Below are positions 27,344 to 36,871 of a DNA stretch of 64,000 nucleotides, one piece after another. Position numbers and translations under genes: made by a program. How positions within the stretch are numbered: the stretch's first letter is position 1; the number at the start of each line of letters is the position of its first letter. The stretch is taken from positions 248,001-312,000 of the forward strand of contig CAWGRQ010000031.1 of assembly GCA_963824985.1 (NCBI GenBank), given 5' to 3'. Below the pieces are notes generated by a model. That model did not search any database and was not told where the DNA came from. It saw nothing but the letters and a program-made list of their open reading frames with translations. The stretch comes from JAFNAG01 sp963824985. Its GTDB lineage: Bacteria; Acidobacteriota; UBA6911.

Positions 27344-28339
27344 ATGCAGAAGCGCAAACTGGGAAACAGCAATCTGGAAGTCTCGGCTGTCGGGCTCGGC
27401 TGCATGGGAATGAGCTTTTCCTATGGTCAGCCCAAAGACAAGCAGGAGATGATTTCTCTAATTCGGACAGCCGTCGAACGCGGCGTCACATTTTTCGATA
27501 CCGCTGAAGTATACGGCCCGTTCACAAACGAAGAACTCGTGGGCGAAGCCCTCTCCCCCATCCGTGAGCAGGTGGTGATAGCCACCAAGTTTGGATTCAG
27601 GCTTGATCCCACGCGGAAGCAGATGTGGGTGGGTCTGGATAGCCGGCCGGAGCACATCAAGCAGGTCGCCGAGGCCTCGCTCAAGCGACTCAGGATCGAT
27701 ACCATCGATCTGTTCTACCAACACCGTGTTGATCCGGACGTGCCCATCGAAGACGTGGCGGGGGCGGTGAAGGACCTGATTCAGGAAGGTAAGGTCAAGC
27801 ACTTCGGCCTTTCTGAGGCCGGGGTGCAAACGATCCGTCGCGCACACGCGGTCCAGCCGGTCGCCGCCCTCCAGAACGAATACTCGCTGTGGACGAGGAC
27901 TCCTGAGAAGGAAGTGCTGCCGACCCTTGAGGAACTCGGAATCGGCCTGGTTGCCTATAGCCCTCTGGGAAAGGGCTTCCTCACGGGAAAAATCAACGAA
28001 AACACTACCTTCGACAGTTCCGACTTCCGCAACATCCTCCCTCGCTTTACGGCGGAGGCCCGGAAAGCGAATCAGGCCCTGGTTGATCTGCTCGGCAGGA
28101 TCGGAGAGCGGAAGAACGCGACACCTGCCCAGATCGCGCTCGCGTGGCTGCTTGCTCAGAAGCCGTGGATCGCTCCCATCCCCGGCACCACGAAGCTGCA
28201 TCGGCTGGATGAGAACATCGGAGCCGTTGCAGTCGAACTTGCGTCCGACGATCTCCGTGAGATCGATGGCGCCGCATCAAAGATCACGGTGCAAGGGACT
28301 CGGTACCCCGAAAACCTGGAAAAACTAACCGGTCGCTAA
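27344..28339 (+). CDS. Aldo/keto reductase
   Basis: A 331-residue NADPH-dependent aldo/keto reductase of the AKR13/YajO kind, expected to reduce aldehydes or ketones in the cytosol. The tetrad is visible: FFDTAEVYG (Asp, Tyr), VVIATKFGF (Lys) and LFYQHRVDP (His). The coenzyme site is at IPGTTKLHRLDENI. An AAGGAGGAA ribosome-binding site lies just before the ATG. It follows fragments of an ADH and an AraC regulator and is the intact member of that cluster. Confidence 0.9.
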   Translation: MQKRKLGNSNLEVSAVGLGCMGMSFSYGQPKDKQEMISLIRTAVERGVTFFDTAEVYGPFTNEELVGEALSPIREQVVIATKFGFRLDPTRKQMWVGLDSRPEHIKQVAEASLKRLRIDTIDLFYQHRVDPDVPIEDVAGAVKDLIQEGKVKHFGLSEAGVQTIRRAHAVQPVAALQNEYSLWTRTPEKEVLPTLEELGIGLVAYSPLGKGFLTGKINENTTFDSSDFRNILPRFTAEARKANQALVDLLGRIGERKNATPAQIALAWLLAQKPWIAPIPGTTKLHRLDENIGAVAVELASDDLREIDGAASKITVQGTRYPENLEKLTGR

Positions 28340-28351
28340 CCGGCGCAACGT

Positions 28352-28379
28352 AGTGGCGCCTTCGAGAGAGGGCGCCACT
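28352..28379 (+). terminator. Hairpin after the aldo/keto reductase gene
   Basis: AGTGGCGCC and GGCGCCACT form a 9-bp perfect stem with a 10-nt loop just after the reductase stop. There is no T-run, so it may be a weak terminator or a repeat. Confidence 0.45.
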
Positions 28380-28465
28380 GGGGGCAAACTTATTCTGGTC
28401 TGCTAAATCGCGTTCAGGTTACAGAAATCAATAAAGAAGCTCCGATCCTCTGAAGGAGAATCGCA

Positions 28466-29677
28466 ATGAAAAACAACTGCTCACGCCGGGACTTCCTCGC
28501 CGCGGGCCTGGTTCTTCCGGTAACCGCCATACGGAATCCGGCTTCTGCGCCTCAGGCAACCAAAGCGCCAAAGCTCGCGTACCGTTTGCTCGGGAAAACC
28601 GGTTTGCAGGTAACCACTCTATCTTTCGGATGCATGACAAACTCTGATCCGTCGGTGATCGTCCGAGCGGCCGACCTGGGCATTAATCATTTCGATACGG
28701 CCCGCGGATACCAGAACGGCAACAACGAACGCCTGGTGGGACTTGCCCTGAAGGAAAGACGGAAGCAAGTCATCATCTCGAGCAAGAGCGGGGCCAGGAC
28801 GAAAGCGGAGGCATTGGCCAATCTCGAAACCAGCCTGCGTGAATTGGGCACCGATTACCTGGATATCTGGTATCTGCATATGAAAAACGAGCCCGCCGAG
28901 GTGACCGACGACCTGCTGGAAGCCCAGCGTGTGGCCAAAAAGGATGGGAAAATCCGCTTCACGGGCGTCAGCACGCATTTCAACATGGACCGCATGCTGC
29001 CCTACCTTGCCAGGCTCGGGCAGATTGACGTGGTGCTGACCACCTACAATTTCTCCATGAGATCCGTGGCGGGCGATCGCAATACCGACATGCAAGCGCC
29101 CGGAACGGATATGACAAGTATCATCCGGAGTGCACGCCAGGCCGGCCTGGGCATCATTGTAATGAAGACGATGGCCGGCGGCGTGACCCGGGTCGGGCGC
29201 GGCGACCGGCTGTACGGCGCGGATCCTCAGCTGCTGAGCAAACAGCTGGCCCGCGAGGGCGTGCCTGTGGCGGCAATCAAATGGGCGCTGAAGAACCAAT
29301 CTGTGGATGCGGCGATAGTCTGCATGACCAATCACGACCAGCTTGATCAGAATCTGCGCGCAATGTCCGAGCCGTTCACACCGAAGGACGAGGAGCTATT
29401 GAGGATTCAGCTGGCCGGCATCAGCCCGACCTATTGCCGAATGTGCGGTTCGTGCAGAGGGGTTTGCGAAAAGGGATTGCCCGTGCCGGATGTTTTGCGC
29501 TTCCTCACCTATGCGGAGGGTTACGCCCAGTTCGCCATGGCGAGGCAGCAGTTCCTGGCCTTGCCCGAAAGAGTTCGTGCCGTCCGCTGCGATGAATGCG
29601 AAACATGTTCGGTCCGCTGTCCCAACGGCGTAAAAGTGCGGGATCGGATGAACTTCGCGCAGGAGATGTTTGCGTAA
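28466..29677 (+). CDS. Tat-exported aldo/keto reductase with ferredoxin-like domain
   Basis: A 403-residue protein with a twin-arginine leader (SRRDFLAAGLVLPV), then an aldo/keto reductase domain (LSFGCMTNSDP, NHFDTARGYQNG), and a C-terminal Fe-S domain with C-x2-C-x3-C (CRMCGSCRGVC) and CDECETCSVRCPNG. Export in folded form suits cofactor binding. The Fe-S centre suggests electron transfer to or from the reductase. A GAAGGAGAA ribosome-binding site precedes the ATG. It is about 130 bp after the first reductase and of a different subfamily. Confidence 0.9.
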   Translation: MKNNCSRRDFLAAGLVLPVTAIRNPASAPQATKAPKLAYRLLGKTGLQVTTLSFGCMTNSDPSVIVRAADLGINHFDTARGYQNGNNERLVGLALKERRKQVIISSKSGARTKAEALANLETSLRELGTDYLDIWYLHMKNEPAEVTDDLLEAQRVAKKDGKIRFTGVSTHFNMDRMLPYLARLGQIDVVLTTYNFSMRSVAGDRNTDMQAPGTDMTSIIRSARQAGLGIIVMKTMAGGVTRVGRGDRLYGADPQLLSKQLAREGVPVAAIKWALKNQSVDAAIVCMTNHDQLDQNLRAMSEPFTPKDEELLRIQLAGISPTYCRMCGSCRGVCEKGLPVPDVLRFLTYAEGYAQFAMARQQFLALPERVRAVRCDECETCSVRCPNGVKVRDRMNFAQEMFA

Positions 29678-29704
29678 TCCGGGACGTCCCTGATGTCAGG
29701 AAAG

Positions 29705-29732
29705 GGAGCGCGGACGTTCACGTCCGCGCTCC
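29705..29732. repeat. Perfect 28-bp palindromic repeat
   Basis: GGAGCGCGGACGT and ACGTCCGCGCTCC are perfect 13-bp arms with a 2-nt loop. It lies between genes, without a T-run, and resembles REP-like palindromes of Acidobacteria. Confidence 0.75.
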
Positions 29733-29846
29733 AGGGATCTCCCAGGGCGCGTTTTGCCGATTGCCGGATATTTGACTTTTAGGGTTGCGCGTGGGGAAAA
29801 TAGATCCTATATCTGAAATCGACTGATTGCCAAGTCAGGATATCGG

Positions 29847-30203
29847 ATGAAGCGTACCCTGGAGCTCATGGTCCTCGGCCTTATCGGCTTGCTGCTTTCC
29901 GCGGCATCCGCATTTGCGCCGGTTCCGATCGCCGGGCCTGATGGCTCCGGGATGCAGCAACCTCATCCCATGCCTGCCGCCGCTGCCGACAGACCCGGCG
30001 AAGGACTGGTTCTCGCGGCCTCTCCCTCTCCCAGCCTTTCGCGTGTCAATCATCCCTCACTGCCCGGAATCGCCGCCGAGTCCCTGGTCCTCGCGATCCT
30101 TGACTTGCATCGACTCGCCCTTGCGAATATCTCCGCAATTTCCGCGCATGAAACCGGGTTCGATTCATTCCGCCGCGCTCCCCCGTCCGCCCCGCAACAT
30201 TGA
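29847..30203 (+). CDS. Small secreted hypothetical protein
   Basis: A 118-residue frame starting MKRTLELMVLGLIGLLLSAA, a plausible signal peptide ending SAFAP. The mature part is Pro/Ser/Ala rich with a short amphipathic middle (ESLVLAILDLHRLALANISA). No family is recognised. It precedes the SecDF gene by 120 bp on the same strand, and the ribosome-binding site is weak. It may be real, or a chance frame in GC-rich DNA. Confidence 0.35.
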   Translation: MKRTLELMVLGLIGLLLSAASAFAPVPIAGPDGSGMQQPHPMPAAAADRPGEGLVLAASPSPSLSRVNHPSLPGIAAESLVLAILDLHRLALANISAISAHETGFDSFRRAPPSAPQH

Positions 30204-30322
30204 TCCATCTGTCGCGACAACTCTGATTCTATCCATGATTGCAGCATGAATCCCTGGCAGGCGTATTGCCTCCGCCACGACTTGCGTCGGACGGCACCGC
30301 CCTGCCGGTACGGGGGAACCCC

Positions 30323-33109
30323 ATGTCGAAAAGACTGCGTTGGAAGTGGTTTCTGATTGTGTGTGTCTTGCTCGCCTGCATTACCGGCGTCGTTCATTTT
30401 CCGAAATCAAAAAAGGAGCTCGTGTCCAACTGGAACCGGAACATCCGCCTCGGACTGGATCTGAAAGGGGGCAGCCAAATCGTCATGCAGATCCAGGTCC
30501 AGGATGCCTTCAGGGTCGAGGCCGACCGCGCCATTGAGAGGTTGAAGCAGGCGCTGGATCAGGCCGGAATGCCCCATGGGGCGATCGGGAGAAATGAACC
30601 GGATTCCGTTGAGACCGCCGAAGAAATTCAGATCGCCGTTCCGGGCGTGCCGGCCGATCGCGCGGCGCAGCTGCGCCGCATTGTCGGCGATTCGCTTGGC
30701 CGGGCGTGGATTCCCCTGCCCGACGGCGGATCCGGCCTCCGGCTGGGAATCGCCAAGGATCACGCGGCAACATTGCGCCAGGACACGGTGGCTCGATGTA
30801 TCAACACGATCCAGAGGAAAATCGACAATCTCGGCATCGCCGAAACCTCCGTGCAGCAGCGCGGCGGACCCGACGGCGTCGAGATTCTCATCCAGTTGCC
30901 GGGAGTCGACGATCCCACCCGTGTCAAAGGAATCCTGCAAACGGCGGCGATGCTCGAACTGTGCGCCGTCATGGATGGCCCGTATCCCTCGGAGGCCGCG
31001 GCCCGCAGCGCTCACGGCGCCGGACTGCCGGAGAATACCAAACCGGTCCGCGGTCCATCGGAGACGGGCACGGGCGAGATCTGGTGGCTGGTTTCCCGTT
31101 CGCCCATCATCACCGGCGGCGATATGAGAGACGCGCGCGCCGAACCGGGCGAATTGCCCGGCCGATGGGATACGGGCTTTCGACTGTCGGCCGATGCCGC
31201 GCAAAGGTTCGCCCGATTCACCGAGGCCAATATTAACAAGCGTCTGGCGATTGTGCTCGACAACACGGTCCTGAGCGCGCCGCGCATCGACACCCGGATT
31301 GCCGATCAAGGCCGGATTCGAGGCGCGCGGACTCTCGAGGAGGCCCAGGACCTGGCGCTCAACCTGCGCGCAGGTTCGCTCCCCGCCGGAGTCAAGGTCA
31401 TCGAAGAACGGACGGTCGGCCCTTCGCTGGGCGCCGACTCGATCCGCCGCGGGATCATCGCCGGCGTCGTCGGTCTTGGCGCTCGTCGTGGCTTCCATGG
31501 TCCTCTATTATCGCGGCGCCGGCCTGAACGCCGTTTTGGCGCTGCTGCTGAACACGATCATCACCATCGCTGCGCTCAGCTACATCGAGGCGACCTGGAC
31601 TCTGCCCGGCATCGCAGGACTGGTGCTCTCGATCGGGATGGCCGTCGACTCCAATGTGCTGATCTTCGAGCGCATCAAGGAGGAACTGAGTTCGGGCAAA
31701 GCGGATTGCGACGGCGATCGCCAGACTGGATTCGACCGCGCGCTTGTTACGATCATTGACACGCATGTGACGACGGTCGTGGCCAGCGCCTTTCTGTTCA
31801 TCTTCGGCACCGGTCCGGTGCGCGGATTTGCCGTGACGCTGGTCATCGGCCTGGTCGCCAATCTGTTCACCGCCGTATTTGTCTCACGCGCGATCTTCGA
31901 TTTCCAGCTGTGGCGGCATCCGAAGATAGCGAGCCTGAGCATCGGCAGCCGGGCAGACCTGTTCCAAAAATGCCGGATCGGCTTCATGAATCGGCGCACG
32001 CTGACGCTGGGCATTTCCATGGTTGCCATCGTGCTGAGCATCGCAGGAATGGCGGGCTACGGACTGATCCCGGGACTCGACTTCCGTGGAGGAACTCTGG
32101 TCCAGGTGAAATTTGCGGGATCGCCTGCAGATCGACGACCTGCGGCAGCTGCTTTCGCGCCGCCTTCAAGGCGAGATCTCTGTTCAGGACGCCGGCGGAA
32201 ACGGCCGGTTTCTGATCGGCGCCGACCTGGCCGCCGGAGGGAACGTGACCGCAACGCGCGAAAAGGTCGAGCAGGTTCTCCGCGACCGGTACGGCATTTC
32301 CGACGGCAAGCTGGACCTGAACACGGCCAATGAGTCCGCGCTCTATGAGCGGCTGAAGGGATCCCTCCCGGGTCGTGGCATCATCATGAGTGAGGAGGAG
32401 GTTCACAATCTGGCCGCGAGGATCCTGAGTTTTCGCGACCGTGACAACGGCGGCCTGCTCGGTGATGTCGATCGAACTGAACTCGCTGGAAGGCGTTTCA
32501 CCGGACATTTTGAAGGCGATCAAGGCGGAGTGCGGAGCCGGCAGGTTCCATGTCCTCTCGGCGGAAATCGTTGGGCCGCGAGCCGGTGCGCAGATGAGAA
32601 GCCAGGCGGTGATGGCAACCGTGGGGGCGCTCGGCGGCATGCTCATCTACATTGCGTACCGGTTTAAGTGGATTTCAGGAGTGGCGGCGGTCGTGGCGAC
32701 GGTTCACGACGTGGTCATCACGTTGGGGCTGTTCGCCTGGACCGGGCGCGAGATCAACCTGAACATCGTCGCCGCGCTGCTCACATTGATCGGGTATTCG
32801 ATGAACGACAAGATCGTCGTCTTCGATCGCGTGCGCGAGAACCTGAGGATGGGGCGGCTCGGCGGCTCGTTCCTGCAGTTGGTGAATGATTCGATCAATC
32901 AGACGCTCAGCCGGACGCTGCTGACGGCCGGGCCGACTCTGCTGGCCTGCCTTGCGCTGTACTTCCTTGGTGGAGAGGTTCTAAACGGGATCGCATTCGC
33001 CCTTTTCGCAGGCATCGTCGTCGGCACATATTCATCGATTTTCGTGGCCAGCTCGCTGCTGGTCATCTGGAAAGAGCGCACGCTCAAGCCGCACAAGGCT
33101 CTGCGGTAA
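30323..33109 (+). CDS. secDF: SecDF protein translocase fusion (three frameshifts)
   Basis: SecD and SecF are fused in one chain of about 927 residues that uses the proton gradient to pull proteins from the Sec channel. The SecD part starts MSKRLRWKWFLIVCVLL with IRLGLDLKGGSQ; TM helices follow, with VASMVLYYRGAG and VLSIGMAVDSNVLIFERIKE. The SecF part has GYGLIPGLDFRGG and a second helix set, including LIGYSMNDKIVVFDRVRE. Single extra bases at about 31478, 32115 and 32473 shift the frame; removing them makes the length exact. The small D/F periplasmic domains are otherwise complete. The start at 30323 has a GGGGGAA site. Confidence 0.88.
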
Positions 33110-33664
33110 TCCGGCTATCCAAGATTGGTGTCAGCAACTATTTCACCATTTTCGCCATCGGCCCTGGTTGTATAGCCATGGCCTGGAATTTGGTGAAATA
33201 GCCTGACACCTGTTCTTTTTCCGGATGACTCCGGGCGGAAAGATAACAGTTTTTCTCACGCCGCCTGGTGCCAATCGTATCGATGGTGCAAGCCGCCGAG
33301 GCGCGCCAATAGGGAAATGTCCCTTGTTTTTTTGCAGCGGTGCATTCATGGTCCTGATTGGTCTTCGACCGCCGGCACTCATTCCCTGGCGGCTGCACGA
33401 ACGGACAGCCGGCAATTGTACCGGCAGGATCAAATCTTAAGAAGAGGGGGAATGGGGAATGGGGACTGACGCCGCTATTTATTCGATCCACAAATGATCC
33501 GGCGTTTTCGGAATACATAACTGCCCAATAGATCATGAAAATCAGCCCGATTATGGGTTTTAGACACAAGGCTCGAATGCCTTGAGGCGAACCTGCAGCG
33601 GATTCGGCTCGCCTCAAGGCCTTTACGTCGAAAACACCACGATTCTAACGGCTTGGGATCGGCG
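33110..33664. other. Repeat-rich intergenic region
   Basis: About 555 bp between SecDF and the exoprotein. It contains a palindrome (33127-33210), a TTTTTTTGCAG tract, a GAATGGGGACTGACG phrase also found near 17135, and a perfect inverted repeat GCCTTGAGGCGA/TCGCCTCAAGGC (33579-33590, 33609-33620). No gene is seen. Confidence 0.5.
33127..33210. repeat. 84-bp palindrome downstream of SecDF
   Basis: GGTGTCAGCAACTATTTCAC on the left is mirrored by the reverse complement of the right side, GGTGTCAGG-CTATTTCAC, with inner GGCC pairing. Likely a short mobile palindrome. Confidence 0.6.
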
Positions 33665-34385
33665 TCAGTCCGGAATGCCTGGAAATCCCCCAGGCAGGAG
33701 CGGGATCACTGAGTAGAGACCCTGATTTTCAGCCAGAGCTACTGCAATAAAGCTCGCGCCTGTTTGACTTTGCAGGACCACCGAACCTTTGAAGTTCTCT
33801 CGGGCAAAATCCTGCCAAAGGTACCTTGCGATTTGCTGTCTCGGTCCAAGTGTCACTGTGACAGAATCATCGACGACAGCGCCATCCGGGCCTATCAGGT
33901 ACAGTCTGATGCTGATCGGTTGCATGCCGGGATTGGCAATGCCGTAAGCAACCTTCATGTCCCGAGCGGTGTCGGTTTCCACGGGAATGGTCGCAATCTG
34001 GAGCAATTGGGCCTGTGGGAAGGCAACCGTGGTCAGCACGTGGTCCTCGATCGCATACTCGCAGGTCGCCACCCCGGTCAATGAGCCGCTTGTGCTTTCC
34101 AGTCGCGCCCACCCGGCCTTTGTCGGGTCATTCGGGTTCAGCGCGGATACGGACAGAAGGACAGTACCCCCAGGGGGGACGGCAAAGCTGAATACGGACC
34201 CCGGGAGCGGATGCCGCATGGTCCCGGATGCATCCGTTATTGCGCCGTTTGCCGCAACCGGATTACCCTGTGGATCCGTCAGAAACAGGTTTGCCGAAGC
34301 ATATGATTCCATTCTGCGCAATTACTGTCAGCGTCATTGCAAACAACAGAACCGTCAACAATCCGATTCGCGTGAAAGCCGTCAT
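33665..34385 (-). CDS. Secreted hypothetical protein (one frameshift at signal peptide)
   Basis: An exoprotein of about 239 residues. The ATG at 34385 with a GAGAGGG ribosome-binding site opens a signal peptide (RIGLLTVLLFAMTLTVIAQ). Near 34313 one extra base shifts the reading into the mature frame, which begins MESYASANLFLTDPQGNPV and runs to 33665; removing the base gives an exact length. The mature part shows two immunoglobulin-like segments, GTVLLSVSALNPNDPTKAG and ISIRLYLIGPDGAVVDD. The motifs are acidobacterial in style, but the function is unknown. Confidence 0.6.
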
Positions 34386-34778
34386 GATAGGTCCCTCTCC
34401 TCATAAGGGGTTGGATAAACCATGCCACCAGGAATGCCTGTATGCCCTCAATCGGAACCACGAACCGCGATGGATTAGAAGATTGAATGAAATCTGTGGA
34501 TTGCCCTCCCGTCCTCGTCCAAAAAGGTCCGGTCTCCACGGCAGTAAGTTCCGATCGCGTCCCTAAGCTCTTTGGTCTTTATGACTATTTGACGCCATCC
34601 TTCGGGCAAAGGTTCATGTCAATTACCCTCATACCATTGCTAATTTATGGACTTTCGTTGATTTGGGAAAGCCGATTCTGAAAGTCGCGGCGAAATTGCA
34701 AAGTGTGGACAAAATGGGTGTCCAGATCTTACTTCCGTTTGTCGTTTTTATTTGGATCAAGTGGTAACACAAAGCATT
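34386..34778. other. Intergenic region before the four-helix cassette
   Basis: About 390 bp. I see nothing convincing here except the direct repeat TTTGGATCAAGTGG at 34751-34764, repeated inside the cassette at 34818-34831. Confidence 0.35.
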
Positions 34779-35273
34779 GGTCATTTGTTATTTGTGATTG
34801 GGTATTTGTCATTTTTCTTTGGATCAAGTGGAAGGGGACGCGGTTGGAGTCGGTGAGGAGGATACTATGTCTCAAGCTGCTGCCGACGCGCTCCAACGGA
34901 GGTTGGTTTCCTTTGCGGTCAGGACTATTGAACTGGTCGGGCACTTGCCGAAAACCTCCGCCGGGCGTCATGTTTCCGGCCAGATTCTGCGTTCGGGCAC
35001 TTCTCCCGCTCCGAACTACGGCGAAGCGCGGGGGGTGGAGAGCCGTGCCGACTTCGTACATAAACTCCGAATCGCCGTCAAAGAGCTCAATGAGACCGGC
35101 ATCTGGCTCCTCATCATTCTGGAAGCTCGGATGGCCCCCACCGCCCTGGTTGAGAACCTCATGAAGGAAGATCGTGAGCTTGCCTGCATCCTCGGCGCAT
35201 CGATCAGGACCGCCCAAGGCAAAGCCTCGCGAATCAGAAAATGACAAATAACCATTCGCAAATGACAAATTCT
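34779..35273. mobile_element. Four-helix-bundle gene cassette with terminal inverted repeats
   Basis: The gene at 34867 sits in a ~495-bp segment whose ends are imperfect 36-bp inverted repeats. The left end (34779-34814) has GTCATTTG, TTATTTG and ATTTGTCATTT phrases; the right end (35238-35273) has their complements. Beyond the right end, an open frame of a different protein starts abruptly, as if interrupted. I infer a non-autonomous mobile cassette; no transposase is present. Confidence 0.6.
34867..35244 (+). CDS. Four-helix-bundle protein (S23/IVP-like)
   Basis: A 125-residue protein of the TIGR02436 four-helix-bundle family related to 23S rRNA intervening-sequence proteins and to the Avd accessory protein of diversity-generating retroelements. 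Conserved residues include the RSGTSPAPNYGEARG turn and KLRIAVKELNETGIWL, followed by a final helix. The ATG at 34867 has GAGGAGG 7 nt before it. The gene is bounded by inverted repeats and stands alone. The family has no established enzyme activity; RNA binding is plausible. Confidence 0.85.
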   Translation: MSQAAADALQRRLVSFAVRTIELVGHLPKTSAGRHVSGQILRSGTSPAPNYGEARGVESRADFVHKLRIAVKELNETGIWLLIILEARMAPTALVENLMKEDRELACILGASIRTAQGKASRIRK

Positions 35274-35281
35274 CTTGGGGA

Positions 35282-35536
35282 GCCCATTTTGCCCACGCGT
35301 TGTTGCTGGGTGCTGCAGCGGTCATCGCGACGGTCGGCACGACAGGCGCCACAATCACCGTCGCCGCGCCGCTCACTCTTGCGCACGCGGCCGGCGCCCA
35401 GGTCTCCGGCACCGGCATCACCCTCACCGCGGTGTTGACCAAGGCGCATGCCGCCGGGGCGCAGATCGCCGGCAGCGTCCCCACACCCGGCGCCTCCAAC
35501 CGGTACTACAAGAAGGGGGTAAGCGCGAAGAAGTAG
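35282..35536 (+). pseudogene. C-terminal fragment of a secreted repeat protein
   Basis: An open frame begins just after the cassette, without a start, and reads VIATVGTTGATITVAAPLTL, then KAHAAGAQIAGSVPTPG, ending in basic KKGVSAKK. The LxxAHAAGAQ phrase occurs twice. It looks like the tail of a larger exoprotein whose front is missing, perhaps cut off by insertion of the cassette. Confidence 0.45.
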
Positions 35537-35767
35537 CCGCGCGCGGACGAAGGCACAACAAGCGGGGCAGGAATGCTCCGCTCGTTTCAGGTTCGCGGCA
35601 TCGCCCGGGCCCCCTTTGCGGCCGAGGATCCCGCCGGCAGCTTTATCGCCGAAGCGCCGGCGCAATACAGGCCAGGCATCCCGAACGAACGGCGTTTTAT
35701 CAGCTCCAGAAATTTCTGCGCCGGCTGCCGGGCCAAACATTCTGTCCTGTTCGCCGGAAAACCCACA

Positions 35768-35905
35768 TCAGTTCTTGCTAAGGAAGGGCAAGACGTGGTT
35801 CCGGAAACGGTCCGCCATAGCGCTGGTATAGGTGCCGCGGTAGAGTGCCGTAGCAGTCGAAAATCTTGTGAAGCTTGCCGGCGCCGACGTGTTCTCTCAT
35901 TCCAC
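35768..35905 (-). pseudogene. C-terminal remnant of an esterase paralogue
   Basis: On the minus strand, KLHKIFDCYG is followed, one frame later, by TYTSAMADRFRNHVLPFLSK-N and a stop. The intact esterase at 36872-37939 ends with KLHDIFDAYG and GTHTSAMGVRFQNCVMPFFS, so these are closely related. Only about 45 residues remain. It is a decayed duplicate of the neighbouring gene. Confidence 0.6.
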
Positions 35906-35990
35906 CGATGTTTGCCGATTTCGTGAAATAGATTGATCGGTCATGAAACTGTATGGGTGGCGGAGTTGAAGTCCGGAGCAGATGGTGGTA

Positions 35991-36548
35991 ATGTCGAATG
36001 CAATCATGAAGCAGGCAAACGTCCGGTTCAATTACCACGATTATCTTCAGCTCCCCGAGGACAAACGCTACGAAATCCTCGACGGAGAGCTTTACGTGGT
36101 TCCCGCCCCCAATGTCCGGCATCAGACGATCGGGCTGAAATTCAAAGTGGCGCTCCACCGGCACGTGGAAAATAGCGCTTTAGGGCTGATCCTGGATGCG
36201 CCATGCGATATCGTCCTCTCCCAGGAGAATGTCGTGCAACCCGACGTGATCTTCGTTTCCAGCGAAAGGCTTTCCATCGTCGGCGCAGCGAATATCTCCG
36301 GGCCGCCGGACCTGGTGATCGAAATCCTCTCGCCCGGCACACGAACCAGGGACCTGGAGATTAAGCGGAAGCTGTATGCCCGGTTCGGCATCCGGGAGTA
36401 CTGGATCATCGATCCCGATTCTGAAACCATAGAGGTGCTTTGCTGGACTGAAGCCGGCTATCGTACCGAAGCCCTCGTTTCCCGCGCCGGCACCCTTGGT
36501 TCCCCCCTGTTCCCCGACCTGAACTTAAATCTGAAAGAGATCTTTTGA
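35991..36548 (+). CDS. Uma2-family (DUF820) protein
   Basis: A 185-residue protein of the Uma2/DUF820 family with a PD-(D/E)xK nuclease-like fold. Motifs are YEILDGELYVVPAPN, VVQPDVIFVSSERL, DLVIEILSPGTRTRDLEIK and GIREYWIIDPDSE. Substrate and role are not established for this family, which is very common in some genomes. GGAG lies 12 nt before the ATG at 35991 and 3 nt before one at 35982, so the exact start is uncertain. No neighbour suggests a partner. Confidence 0.85.
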   Translation: MSNAIMKQANVRFNYHDYLQLPEDKRYEILDGELYVVPAPNVRHQTIGLKFKVALHRHVENSALGLILDAPCDIVLSQENVVQPDVIFVSSERLSIVGAANISGPPDLVIEILSPGTRTRDLEIKRKLYARFGIREYWIIDPDSETIEVLCWTEAGYRTEALVSRAGTLGSPLFPDLNLNLKEIF

Positions 36549-36871
36549 AAACCGGGGACTGGTTTGCACAAGCACAAGTAGCTTGCGGCTTGGTTCGGAT
36601 TCTCGGACCGGGGAGGCGAATCACCCTACTCCGACACGATGCAGGATTTTCGTTTACGGGGCCTACCGATCACCAGGCAATCCTTCTTCTCCGCTTCGGG
36701 CTCAAGCTTCCAGTGCAGGGGGAAATTACCCGTTTGTAGTGGAAACTTTGCCACACCAGCATTGAAAACAAAAAACTGTCCGACTTAACTGCGGAAATCG
36801 GGCTGAGATGGAACCCGCTTACCAGCCGCTGCGCGCGACTCGAAAATGCGGAATCCGCCTTCGAATGAGCC
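36549..36871. other. Gap between convergent Uma2 and esterase genes
   Basis: About 320 bp between two convergent genes. I see no gene, no tRNA and no strong hairpin here. Confidence 0.35.

Noticed and set aside
30323..33109. Programmed frameshifting in SecDF
   Set aside because: No slippery heptamer or stimulatory structure is visible at the three sites, and each break needs a different simple base removal, so error is simpler.
35300..35536. Complete small secreted protein starting TTG at 35300
   Set aside because: The frame is open upstream with no ribosome-binding site, and the repeats look like the tail of a larger protein.
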